Shown: positions 1-5,595, counted from the first letter of the stretch. The stretch is DNA of 7,304 nt from Nitrospirota bacterium (GCA_005877525.1 VBON01000020.1:4767-12070); one strand, 5' to 3'. Made by a program: numbers and translations. Notes: generated by a model not told the origin, from the sequence alone.

Positions 1-208
1 GCATGGTTTTAAGCGCCGCTTCAATGTGATGACGGTTGTGGTGCTCTTCGCCCAGGTAAATGACATCCTCGGCAGCCCACTGCGATGCCAGATCTTCAAA
101 AGCCAGCGGCAATCCTGTCCTCGTTTCGAGGACCTGCCATTCGGCAAGCTTCGCGCTCGCAGCCGCCAATGGCACGACGGCAAGCACAACCGCGATGAGC
201 GTGTTCAT
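1..208 (-). CDS. ChaN-like haem-binding / Tiki-superfamily protein, N-terminal fragment
   Basis: The gene runs off the left edge, so only the first 69 residues are visible. Residues 1-19 form a signal peptide (short polar start, hydrophobic core of V, L and A, ending in ASA before KLAEW), so the protein is exported. After about 30 residues comes DVIYLGEEHHNRHH (48-61). This matches the first conserved block of the ChaN/DUF399 family (LGE-x-H-x-N-x-x-H), whose members bind haem or belong to the metalloprotease-like Tiki/EreA fold; E54, H56 and H60 would be the ligand or active-site residues. An in-frame ATG at 220 would add only MPLF. Neither start has a clear Shine-Dalgarno sequence; I chose 208 because the signal peptide then has normal proportions. 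The gene is divergent from the PLP enzyme at 368, with a palindrome at 220-238 next to the start. A role in haem or iron handling is inferred from the family. Confidence 0.75.
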   Translation of the reverse strand, partial: MNTLIAVVLAVVPLAAASAKLAEWQVLETRTGLPLAFEDLASQWAAEDVIYLGEEHHNRHHIEAALKTM

Positions 209-219
209 GAAAAGTGGCA

Positions 220-238
220 TATGCTAGTCATTAGCATA
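220..238. promoter_or_regulatory. Perfect 19-bp palindrome, candidate operator of the ChaN-like gene
   Basis: TATGCTA-GTCAT-TAGCATA: two 7-bp arms, perfectly complementary, around a 5-bp centre. On the minus strand TATGCT also reads as a possible -10 box (4 of 6 matches), which would place transcription start near 226, so a bound protein would block the promoter. Size and position resemble metalloregulator (Fur/DtxR-type) sites, which would suit a haem or iron gene, but it does not match a consensus I can name with confidence. Confidence 0.4.
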
Positions 239-367
239 ACTGGTCCGCGATCCTGACGACCAGTGGCACCGCTTGCACAGCCAAATACCTCTCGGTATCG
301 ATTTTGGATTAGACTAATGCGTTTTCACTCTTTGCGCCCTGAGACAGAGCGCCGAAAGGAATTGAGC
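239..367. other. Upstream region of the PLP enzyme gene
   Basis: Half of the divergent intergenic region. It contains two small dyads: ATACC-TCTC-GGTAT (285-298) and ATTAG-A-CTAAT (308-318). A TTGCAC at 273-278 followed 17 bp later by TATCGA (296-301) is the best promoter-like pair, but it is poor (3 of 6 matches in each box). The reading frame stays open upstream of 368 back to an ATG at 263; that stretch looks non-coding. AAGGA at 356-360, seven bases before ATG 368, fixes the start. Confidence 0.35.
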
Positions 368-1645
368 ATGGCCTCGTATGATCTCGAACATCATCTCAAT
401 TGGATACGCGCCCAGTTCCCAGCGCTTCAACAAGCGATCAATGGCCGGGAAGTCATCTATCTAGATGGCCCGGGGGGTACTCAGGTACCACAACGCGTGA
501 TCGACGCAATGGCCGACTATCTGGCTCGGTCCAATGCGAATACCCATGGGAGTTTCCCTACGAGTCGTCGCACCGATGCGGTTATTGCCGCGGCGCGTGA
601 CGCCATGGCCGACCTCCTTGGTTGCGAAGCCGATGAGATCGTTTTTGGAACAAATATGACCACGATGACGTTCGCCGTAAGCCGCGCTATTGGCCGGGAA
701 CTTCGTCCGGGCGACGAGATTCTGCTCACGCGACTGGATCATGACGCCAATATCGCGCCATGGTCGACATTGGAAGAGCACGGAGCGGTGATTCGCCTGG
801 TCGATATTGATCCCAAGGACTGTACCCTGGACATGGGAGATCTTCGCAGGCAGCTCAATGATCGGACGCGTCTGATTGCCGTATGTTATGCCTCAAACGC
901 TGTCGGGACGATCAACGACGTAACCGAGATTGCCAGGCTGGCCCACGCGGTCGGCGCGCTGGTGTTTGTGGATGCCGTGCACTTTGTTCCCCACGGGCCG
1001 ATCGATGTTCGCGCGCTGGATTGCGATTTTCTCGCATGCTCACCCTACAAATTTTTTGCCCCGCATGTGGGAGTCCTGTACGGGAAGCGCGAGCACCTCA
1101 GGCGCTTTAGGCCCTATAAAGTCAGGCCAGCAACGGAGGACTCTCCCGAGCGATGGGAGACTGGCACTCAAAACCACGAAGGGCTGGCCGGGGTCACGGC
1201 GGCGATCGAATATCTTGCCGAACTCGGCCGTCGGACCGGTCCGAATGTCGGCGATGGGCGGACGAGCAAGCGGCGTCCTGTGCTGCTTGCAGCAATGGAA
1301 GCGATCAGAGGGTACGAGAGGAAGCTGGTTGAGCCATTGATCAGAGGATTGCTCGCGATCCCCGGCGTGACCGTCTATGGTATTACCGATCCACCTCGCT
1401 TTGACTGGCGCACTCCCACTGTTGCTTTGCGATTGGCCGGACAGACTCCCCAAGAGTTGGCGAGGTTCCTCGCGGAGCAGGGCATGTTCACTTGGGCCGG
1501 AAACTATTACGCGATCAACCTCACCGAGCGACTTGGCGTTGAGACGGCCGGGGGCATGCTTCGCTTGGGATTGGTGCACTACAACACGGCCGAGGAGGTC
1601 GCGCGAGTCGTGGATGCCTTCCGTGCCTGCGCCCGGGTTGGCTGA
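368..1645 (+). CDS. Cysteine-desulfurase-like class V PLP-dependent enzyme lacking the catalytic cysteine
   Basis: A 425-residue fold-type I PLP enzyme, close in length to SufS/CsdA. Landmarks in order: YLDGPGGTQVP (31-41) near the N-terminus; the TNMTTM loop (95-100) for the cofactor phosphate; LDHDANIAPW (123-132), with H125 as the ring-stacking histidine; VDAVHFVPHG (201-210), with D202 pairing to the pyridine nitrogen; ACSPYKFFAPHVGVLYG (223-239), with K228 as the Schiff-base lysine; RWETGTQNHEGLAG (262-275); and LRLGLVHYNTAEEV near the C-terminus (398-411). Where SufS carries its persulfide cysteine, this protein reads WAGNYYAINL (377-386), with no cysteine. It therefore resembles the cysteine-desulfurase-like subfamily whose substrate is uncertain. 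It may be a lyase or desulfhydrase-type enzyme; sulfur transfer by a persulfide is unlikely. There are no suf or isc genes beside it, so it appears to stand alone. Start chosen on AAGGA at 356-360. Confidence 0.88.
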   Translation: MASYDLEHHLNWIRAQFPALQQAINGREVIYLDGPGGTQVPQRVIDAMADYLARSNANTHGSFPTSRRTDAVIAAARDAMADLLGCEADEIVFGTNMTTMTFAVSRAIGRELRPGDEILLTRLDHDANIAPWSTLEEHGAVIRLVDIDPKDCTLDMGDLRRQLNDRTRLIAVCYASNAVGTINDVTEIARLAHAVGALVFVDAVHFVPHGPIDVRALDCDFLACSPYKFFAPHVGVLYGKREHLRRFRPYKVRPATEDSPERWETGTQNHEGLAGVTAAIEYLAELGRRTGPNVGDGRTSKRRPVLLAAMEAIRGYERKLVEPLIRGLLAIPGVTVYGITDPPRFDWRTPTVALRLAGQTPQELARFLAEQGMFTWAGNYYAINLTERLGVETAGGMLRLGLVHYNTAEEVARVVDAFRACARVG

Positions 1646-1741
1646 ACCGTGCGGCGCCGGCTGGCTATCGTTCAGGCCGACAATTCAGACATTCCGTAGA
1701 GCATTTTGTCTATTGTTCAGGGTTGCGCATAGGTGGATAGA

Positions 1742-1757
1742 TTGCCGCGTACGGCAA
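1742..1757 (+). promoter_or_regulatory. Small hairpin in the leader of the DksA-like gene
   Basis: TTGCCG-CGTA-CGGCAA forms a perfect 6-bp stem with a 4-base loop, 26 bases before the ATG at 1784 and 12 bases before the Shine-Dalgarno AAAGGA. It has no T-tract, so it is not a terminator of the upstream gene. It could be a leader hairpin or an operator. The rest of 1646-1783 shows no convincing promoter. Confidence 0.3.
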
Positions 1758-1783
1758 CGACCGATCCAGAAAGGAAGCAAAAC

Positions 1784-2194
1784 ATGCCGAAGGAGATAGC
1801 AAGCACGGTGAGGACGGACGCGCTACGTCAGATATTGTTGGAGCGCAGGCAGGAGGCTCTGAAGGACGTCGAAGATCTTCTCGCGCGACGTCGGATGGCA
1901 CAATCAGAACAACGAGAAGACTTCGTGCCGGATACCGCCGATCTGGCGCTTCAAGACGCCGATGGCGATCAGCAAATCTCCTTGATGGAAATCCGAAATC
2001 ATGTGCGGGAGCAGATCGACGAGGCACTGCGACGGCTCGACGAAGGCCGCTATGGGATCTGCGACGATTGTGGCCGTGAAATTGGCGAAGGTCGATTAAA
2101 GGCTGTGCCATTCGCGCGACGGTGCGTGGAATGCCAGGGGAGAGCCGAGGCGCTGGAGCAGCTTGACCAGGAAAAAGACCGTACCCAGATCTGA
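1784..2194 (+). CDS. DksA/TraR family RNA polymerase-binding zinc-finger regulator
   Basis: A 136-residue protein, slightly shorter than E. coli DksA (151). Residues 12-45 and 64-87 form the two helices of the coiled coil that enters the RNA polymerase secondary channel. Between them lies DFVPDTADLA (46-55), which keeps both tip aspartates of the DksA D-x-x-D-x-A motif (D50, D53). A four-cysteine zinc finger follows: C93-x2-C96 and C114-x2-C117 (CDDC and CVEC), then a helical tail. DksA with ppGpp adjusts initiation at stress-sensitive promoters; the intact tip suggests activity here. Many genomes hold several paralogues, so I do not assign dksA itself. The start is set by AAAGGA at 1770-1775, eight bases before the ATG; a longer in-frame start at 1733 lacks such a site and would add 17 unlike residues. 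It converges with the receiver gene, with 17 bases between stop codons. Confidence 0.9.
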   Translation: MPKEIASTVRTDALRQILLERRQEALKDVEDLLARRRMAQSEQREDFVPDTADLALQDADGDQQISLMEIRNHVREQIDEALRRLDEGRYGICDDCGREIGEGRLKAVPFARRCVECQGRAEALEQLDQEKDRTQI

Positions 2195-2211
2195 CCACAC
2201 ATCGGGATGCC

Positions 2212-2835
2212 CTAGTGTTTGGGTTCCCGTAAGACCTGGGCCCCTCTCTCGGCCCGACTGATCTGCTGGGGGGTCATTTTGGCCTTCAGGTGCTGCATTC
2301 TCATGATGATGCGCTCATCTCCGTCCGTCGCTGCTGCGAGGCTGTACCACTTGTAGGCTTCCTCATAATCGGTGGGGATCCCGATCTCGTACAGCATCCC
2401 CAACTGTCCCTCGGTGAGCTCACCGGGTAAGCCAGAGCTCCACGCATACAGTTTGGCCGGAGAAAAGTCCTGGAGCGTTTCGCGGACCTTCCGAAGCAGA
2501 TCATCGGCTCGAAAGGGCTTCTGTAGGAAAGTCATCATTTCCGGAGGATTGAGCTTCTCTCTGACAACTTCTTCGGGATAGCCGGAGACGTAAATGACCT
2601 TCATGGTGGGGCGGGATGGCGCCAGCATCTCCGCCAGCTCCCGGCCATTGATGCCCGGCATCATGACGTCTGCGATCATCAAGTGAATAGGGCCCTGGTA
2701 TTGACGTAGTACGACAAGGGCTTCACTGTTGAAACGAGCGTCTAAAACGGAATACCCGTCACTTTGAAGAACATCGCGAATAATGCCGCGAACCAATGGA
2801 TCGTCATCCACCACCAAGACGGTCGGCTTGTCCAT
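2212..2835 (-). CDS. CheY-like receiver protein with a C-terminal Sel1-like repeat
   Basis: A 207-residue protein. Residues 4-122 form a response-regulator receiver domain: acidic pocket D10-D11-D12, phospho-acceptor D56 (IADVMMPGINGREL), switch serine S84 (YVSGYPEE) and K106 in FLQKPF. The wording is closest to receivers attached to hybrid histidine kinases. There is no DNA-binding or enzymatic output domain. After a linker, 142-173 reads as one Sel1/TPR-like repeat (EGQLGMLYEIGIPTDYEEAYKWY...), and 187-199 (MTPQQISRAERGA) is the segment that often ends Sel1 arrays. The output is probably protein-protein contact. No histidine kinase is in view, so it is an orphan here. The start is ATG 2835, eight bases after GAGG (2844-2847); a GTG directly before it (2836-2838) is only five bases from GAGG and is less likely. 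Confidence 0.88.
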   Translation of the reverse strand: MDKPTVLVVDDDPLVRGIIRDVLQSDGYSVLDARFNSEALVVLRQYQGPIHLMIADVMMPGINGRELAEMLAPSRPTMKVIYVSGYPEEVVREKLNPPEMMTFLQKPFRADDLLRKVRETLQDFSPAKLYAWSSGLPGELTEGQLGMLYEIGIPTDYEEAYKWYSLAAATDGDERIIMRMQHLKAKMTPQQISRAERGAQVLREPKH

Positions 2836-2841
2836 CACGTC

Positions 2842-2866
2842 ATCCTCATTCCGGATTTATGAGGAT
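2842..2866. repeat. 8-bp inverted repeat over the promoter and ribosome-binding site of the receiver gene
   Basis: ATCCTCAT (2842-2849) and ATGAGGAT (2859-2866) are perfect inverted arms around a 9-base spacer. The proximal arm contains the GAGG Shine-Dalgarno of the minus-strand gene; the distal arm overlaps its candidate -10 box. It could be an operator, or an RNA hairpin that hides the ribosome-binding site if transcription starts further upstream. Confidence 0.45.
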
Positions 2867-2870
2867 AGCA
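2862..2870 (-). promoter_or_regulatory. Candidate extended -10 promoter of the receiver gene
   Basis: On the minus strand this reads TGCTATCCT, which fits the extended -10 form TG-N-TATNNT. It would start transcription near 2855, giving a 20-base leader that contains the GAGG ribosome-binding site. No good -35 box is seen, which extended -10 promoters can tolerate. The same element, within an identical 11-mer, precedes exonuclease III. Confidence 0.4.
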
Positions 2871-3007
2871 CGCTACGGAGAGGATTCGTGTAAGCCCGCC
2901 TACAACATCCGGGAATACGGAGCACCGTAAGGAGAAAGCCTCCCAGCCTTTAGACCTATAGCCGCAAGCCCTAGGCCAAGCTACCATGGATAAAAAGAGG
3001 ATTAAAA

Positions 3008-3148
3008 ATGGCTGACAGCAGCATTACACGATTTGCTTTTCTGTGGACGATGTTTATGATCAGCCTGCTTTTCGGAGGCGCCTACGCTCTCTTAATCGAT
3101 CAAGGTCTGTCGACATCGCTGAAACCGCTGTTTGTCCTCATCCCTTAA
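3008..3148 (+). CDS. Predicted 46-residue single-pass membrane protein
   Basis: A short open frame, not recognised as a known family. It starts MADSSITRFAFLWTMF and has one hydrophobic stretch at about 9-31 (FAFLWTMFMISLLFGGAYALLI), then a short polar segment and the ending KPLFVLIP. The arginine before the helix and the lysine only after it suggest one membrane helix. GAGG at 2997-3000, seven bases before the ATG, is a good ribosome-binding site. Codon choice looks normal and the frame closes on TAA. It lies alone between the receiver gene (divergent) and the secreted protein at 3358. A clear ribosome-binding site together with a well-formed helix makes it more likely real than random. Function unknown. 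Confidence 0.6.
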   Translation: MADSSITRFAFLWTMFMISLLFGGAYALLIDQGLSTSLKPLFVLIP

Positions 3149-3357
3149 ACCGCTATCCCTGTGGGTAATGTCCTAGATAGCCTGCGTCTCTCGGCCAGAG
3201 AGGGACTGTAATCTGATACTAATGGGGGAAAGATTTTAGAGTCTAACTAGGTGAACATAGAGATTAGGCATTAGGAGATGACATGTATTTGTGAGCCGGT
3301 GTCTACTGGACCTCGGCTCCTGAAAGCACTCCCGCTCGCCGATCCAAGGAGGCTCCT
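3149..3357 (+). other. Leader region of the secreted beta-domain protein gene
   Basis: A 209-base gap. Just after the small membrane gene, TATCC-CTGT-GGGTA (3153-3166) can form a weak stem, and CTCTC-GGCCA-GAGAG (around 3187-3203) another. Neither is followed by a T-tract, so neither is a convincing terminator. TTTAGAGTCT (3235-3244) recurs at 6470-6479 upstream of smc. A 27-codon open frame (3278-3361) ends in an ATGA overlap with the next gene. No strong -35/-10 pair was found. Confidence 0.3.
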
Positions 3358-3747
3358 ATGAAAACATTTGCGATTGTCTTTGCCCTCACGCTCGTCGCCG
3401 GTCCGGCAATTTTTGCTGTCGCGGAGGACAAAACAGGCATTGCCGATCCTTCAGTCAATCCAGGGCAAGCCCAAGGGTTTAGAATCGTCCAAGGCGAAGT
3501 CTTGAAGATGGAAGGGAACACCTATCTCGTTCGGGATGAGACAGGGAACGAGATTCGTCTCACCGTCACTAAGGACTCGAAAATTGAGAAGGCGTTCGAG
3601 GTGGGCGATCGGATCGTCGCCCAGGTCTCTGATCAGGGTCTAGTCACTCTAATTAACAAGTCCGAGACACCGCCGGCAACAGGGGCAGACAAAGCTCCAC
3701 AGAAACGGGAATCCGGCAAGATGCCGAGTGGACCTTCCGTCCCGTAA
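3358..3747 (+). CDS. Secreted small beta-domain protein of unknown function
   Basis: 129 residues. Residues 1-22 are a classic Sec signal peptide (MK start, hydrophobic core, cleavage after AVA before EDK), so the mature protein is periplasmic or outside the cell. Residues 41-100 alternate in a beta pattern (RIVQGEVLKMEG, NTYLVRDETGNEIRLTV, KAFEVGDRIVAQVSDQGLVTLI), resembling small OB-like or DUF5666-like beta barrels that often occur in secreted hypothetical proteins. The pattern is Gly-x-Val, then Tyr-x-Val-x-Asp, then Val-Gly-Asp-x-Ile. The tail (103-129) is rich in Pro, Lys, Gly and Ser and probably disordered. There are no cysteines and no lipobox. A very strong AAGGAGG (3346-3352) five bases before the ATG fixes the start and suggests high expression. 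No enzymatic residues are recognisable; a binding or envelope role is a guess. Confidence 0.75.
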   Translation: MKTFAIVFALTLVAGPAIFAVAEDKTGIADPSVNPGQAQGFRIVQGEVLKMEGNTYLVRDETGNEIRLTVTKDSKIEKAFEVGDRIVAQVSDQGLVTLINKSETPPATGADKAPQKRESGKMPSGPSVP

Positions 3748-3763
3748 CTTTCGGGTATCAGCA

Positions 3764-3780
3764 TTCTAGGACGTTCTAGG
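3764..3780. repeat. TTCTAGG direct repeat at a 10-bp period, also a near-palindrome
   Basis: TTCTAGG occurs at 3764-3770 and again at 3774-3780, exactly one helical turn apart. The inner CTAGGACGTTCTAG (3766-3779) is a 14-bp palindrome with one mismatched pair. Further CTAG tetramers sit at 3793-3797 and 3933-3936 in the same gap. The geometry suits a regulator binding one face of the helix. It lies over 100 bp upstream of the promoter at 3883, or it marks the 3' end of the secreted-protein transcript. Confidence 0.35.
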
Positions 3781-3882
3781 TTCCCCAGATAACTCCTAGT
3801 GCACTCGCACTGCAGCGAAACACTCCACCGACAGGTTCAAGCAGTGGTCGGAGCCGGAAGACCTGCACGGGTCGCAGAGAAC

Positions 3883-3911
3883 TTGACAGGCTTCCCTGTG
3901 CTCCGTAGACT
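3883..3911 (+). promoter_or_regulatory. Strong sigma-70-type promoter of the nucleotide-sensor/transporter operon
   Basis: TTGACA (3883-3888) is a perfect -35 box. A 17-bp spacer leads to TAGACT (3906-3911), a 4 of 6 match to the -10 box. Transcription would start near 3918, about 35 bases before the ATG at 3953. This is the best promoter in the window and it points only at the 3953-5580 operon. Confidence 0.65.
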
Positions 3912-3952
3912 CGCGCTCAAGCTACCGATTTCCTAGGCTGCCACCACTGAAT

Positions 3953-4504
3953 ATGATCATTGACTCGCTTTGGGACAATATCTTTAGAGGCCGTCAAAAG
4001 GGAGCGGAGCGAACTATCGATTTGCTGCTGAAGATTCCGATTTTTGAAAATCTTTCGTTGCGCGAATTACGTTTCATCGAGAAGCTGATCTACGTTCGGA
4101 GGTACGCCTCTGGGGAGCCGATCTTCCAGCAAGGGGACCCGAGCCTCGGAATGTATGTCGTGAAGACCGGTGCCGTGAAGATTATTCGTCAGCTCCCTGG
4201 AGGGGAGCCCAGGCTTATCGCCACGCTCACCGCCGGCGAGTTCTTCGGGGAACTGGGACTCATTGACGATGCGCCTCGTTCAGCTGCCGCCGTTGCTCAT
4301 GACGCGACAGAGACCATTGGCTTCTTTAAACCGGATTTAATGTCTCTGATTCACCGGAGGCCAGACCTCGGTTTGAAAATTTTGTTGAGCGTCGCAACCA
4401 CCTTGTCCGCTCGTCTGCGGCATGCGCACGAGGAACTCGAACGGTTCATCCTCAACCCGCCGACGGAGACTCAGATTCGGGAGCGGATCAGAGTGACCTT
4501 TTGA
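3953..4504 (+). CDS. Stand-alone cyclic-nucleotide-binding domain protein (no HTH)
   Basis: 183 residues. Residues 22-150 form a CRP/PKA-type cyclic-nucleotide-binding beta barrel: IPIFENLS (28-35), SGEPIFQQGDPSLGMYVVKTGAVKI (53-77), then the phosphate-binding cassette GEFFGELGLIDDAPRSAAA (95-113). E100 and R109 are the residues that hold the ribose and the cyclic phosphate; their nine-residue spacing matches protein kinase A. The ARLRHAHEEL helix (153-162) is the C-helix. Only 20 residues follow, so the helix-turn-helix of CRP/FNR regulators is absent and the protein cannot act as a classical transcription factor. It is cytoplasmic, with no signal peptide or membrane segment. It may bind cAMP, cGMP or no nucleotide and act on a partner. 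No good Shine-Dalgarno precedes ATG 3953. Its stop overlaps the TTG start of the transporter gene, so the two are probably co-translated. Confidence 0.85.
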   Translation: MIIDSLWDNIFRGRQKGAERTIDLLLKIPIFENLSLRELRFIEKLIYVRRYASGEPIFQQGDPSLGMYVVKTGAVKIIRQLPGGEPRLIATLTAGEFFGELGLIDDAPRSAAAVAHDATETIGFFKPDLMSLIHRRPDLGLKILLSVATTLSARLRHAHEELERFILNPPTETQIRERIRVTF

Positions 4505-5580
4505 GCCAGGTCACTCGTCCGATAACATCCACCCGGAAACAACTGTGGCGGGATCTAGGGTACGCGGCCGTCATTGCCGGTGTGGCGGGGCTGATCATCT
4601 ACGCGGCAGGCCGGGGGTTCATTTCATTCTTTGCGGCGTGTTTCGTAGCCTTCGTCTTGGCTCCTCTCGTCGAGGCACTGGAGCGACGCGGATTCTCCCG
4701 CCTCCAATCGGTAGCGGCAATCTATGGTGTCGGGCTCATTCTAGCAGCTGCCGCCGTCTTCTATCTGACTCCTGTCTTGCAGCATCAGATTGCGACGCTT
4801 CGGATGAAGCTTCCGGAGTATTCCGTCCAGGCGCACGATCGCCTGGAGGGGTTTCAGAAGGAATTGGATCGGCGCTTCCCCGAGCTCAAGCGAATGAACT
4901 TCGCCGAGACGATTACCAAGAGCACTAGAGTTTTTGTCGACCAATCATTAGAACGTTTCCCGAACATCATGTTTAACGTGTTGACATTGCTCACGGTGTT
5001 TGTGCTCATTCCTGTTATGAGTTGGTATCTTCTTCTCGAGAGCCGAGCCATCAAAAGGTTTGTGATAAGCCTGGTTCCCAACCGGTATTTCGAACCAGCG
5101 CTCAATCTTCTCTATCGCGTGGACCAACATCTTTCCAGATATCTCACCGGATTGTTGATTGATGCCGTCGTCGTCGGCTGTCTGCTGTCCGTGGGGTACT
5201 CGATACTGGGAGTGCCATTCGGAGTGACGATCGGAATATCTTCCGGCTTCGTCCACCTCATTCCCTACCTCGGTCCAATTTTCGGGGCGGTAGCGGCCTT
5301 ACTCGTCACCATTTTGGATAGTGGAGTGACGGTGAAGCTCGTTTATGTTCTTCTCATCGCAGGTGCCGTTCACCTCTTTGATAGCTTGTTGATTCAGCCG
5401 CTCGTTCTATCCAAAACCGCAGATCTGCATCCACTGACCGTTCTGCTGATTCTTATCATCGGGGCTAACGCGTTTGGGGTCTGGGGGATGGTGCTGGGCG
5501 TTCCGGCCTTTTGCGTGGCTCGCATCGTTGTGCAGGAGTATCTCAGCATCGCGCGGCGACATCTGCGCGAAACGATTTAG
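4501..5580 (+). CDS. AI-2E / PerM family membrane transporter
   Basis: A 359-residue polytopic inner-membrane protein of the AI-2E transporter family (UPF0118; E. coli YdiK, PerM and TqsA are members). Predicted helices lie near 19-36, 40-57, 68-90, 156-180, 212-235, 238-273 (two), 279-300 and 312-345, with a soluble loop of about 65 residues (92-155) between helices 3 and 4, as in the family. Signature blocks: LIPYLGPIFGA (253-263) and DLHPLTVLLILIIGANAFGVWGMVLGVPA (308-336; only key positions P311, G321, G326, G329, G333 and P335 matter). Family members are linked to autoinducer-2 export, sodium/proton exchange or other small-molecule transport; substrate cannot be told here. The start is TTG 4501, overlapping the previous stop (TTGA); no ATG occurs in frame before residue 102, so the TTG start is well supported by helix content. 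It converges with exonuclease III, 15 bases apart. Confidence 0.9.
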   Translation: MSQVTRPITSTRKQLWRDLGYAAVIAGVAGLIIYAAGRGFISFFAACFVAFVLAPLVEALERRGFSRLQSVAAIYGVGLILAAAAVFYLTPVLQHQIATLRMKLPEYSVQAHDRLEGFQKELDRRFPELKRMNFAETITKSTRVFVDQSLERFPNIMFNVLTLLTVFVLIPVMSWYLLLESRAIKRFVISLVPNRYFEPALNLLYRVDQHLSRYLTGLLIDAVVVGCLLSVGYSILGVPFGVTIGISSGFVHLIPYLGPIFGAVAALLVTILDSGVTVKLVYVLLIAGAVHLFDSLLIQPLVLSKTADLHPLTVLLILIIGANAFGVWGMVLGVPAFCVARIVVQEYLSIARRHLRETI

Positions 5581-5595
5581 CCCCGTCTCCTGAAA

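Noticed and set aside
1040..1579. A 179-residue open frame antisense to the PLP enzyme
   Set aside because: It lies wholly inside a gene whose conserved motifs run throughout; its composition is not protein-like and no family is recognised.
1710..2198. A 162-residue open frame antisense to the DksA-like gene
   Set aside because: It is Arg/Pro/Ser rich with no domain, and it fully overlaps a gene with an intact zinc finger and a good ribosome-binding site. It is a shadow of that gene's codon bias.
2986..3015. Nine-codon frame MDKKRIKNG overlapping the start of the small membrane gene
   Set aside because: Too short to judge, no ribosome-binding site of its own, and its AGG codon region is better explained as the ribosome-binding site of 3008.
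3187..3203. CTCTC-GGCCA-GAGAG hairpin as a terminator
   Set aside because: Only a 5-bp stem with no T-tract after it. It may still be a leader structure, but it is not a supported terminator.
3953..4504. CRP/FNR-type transcription factor
   Set aside because: The nucleotide-binding barrel is present, but the protein ends about 20 residues after the C-helix, with no room for a helix-turn-helix.
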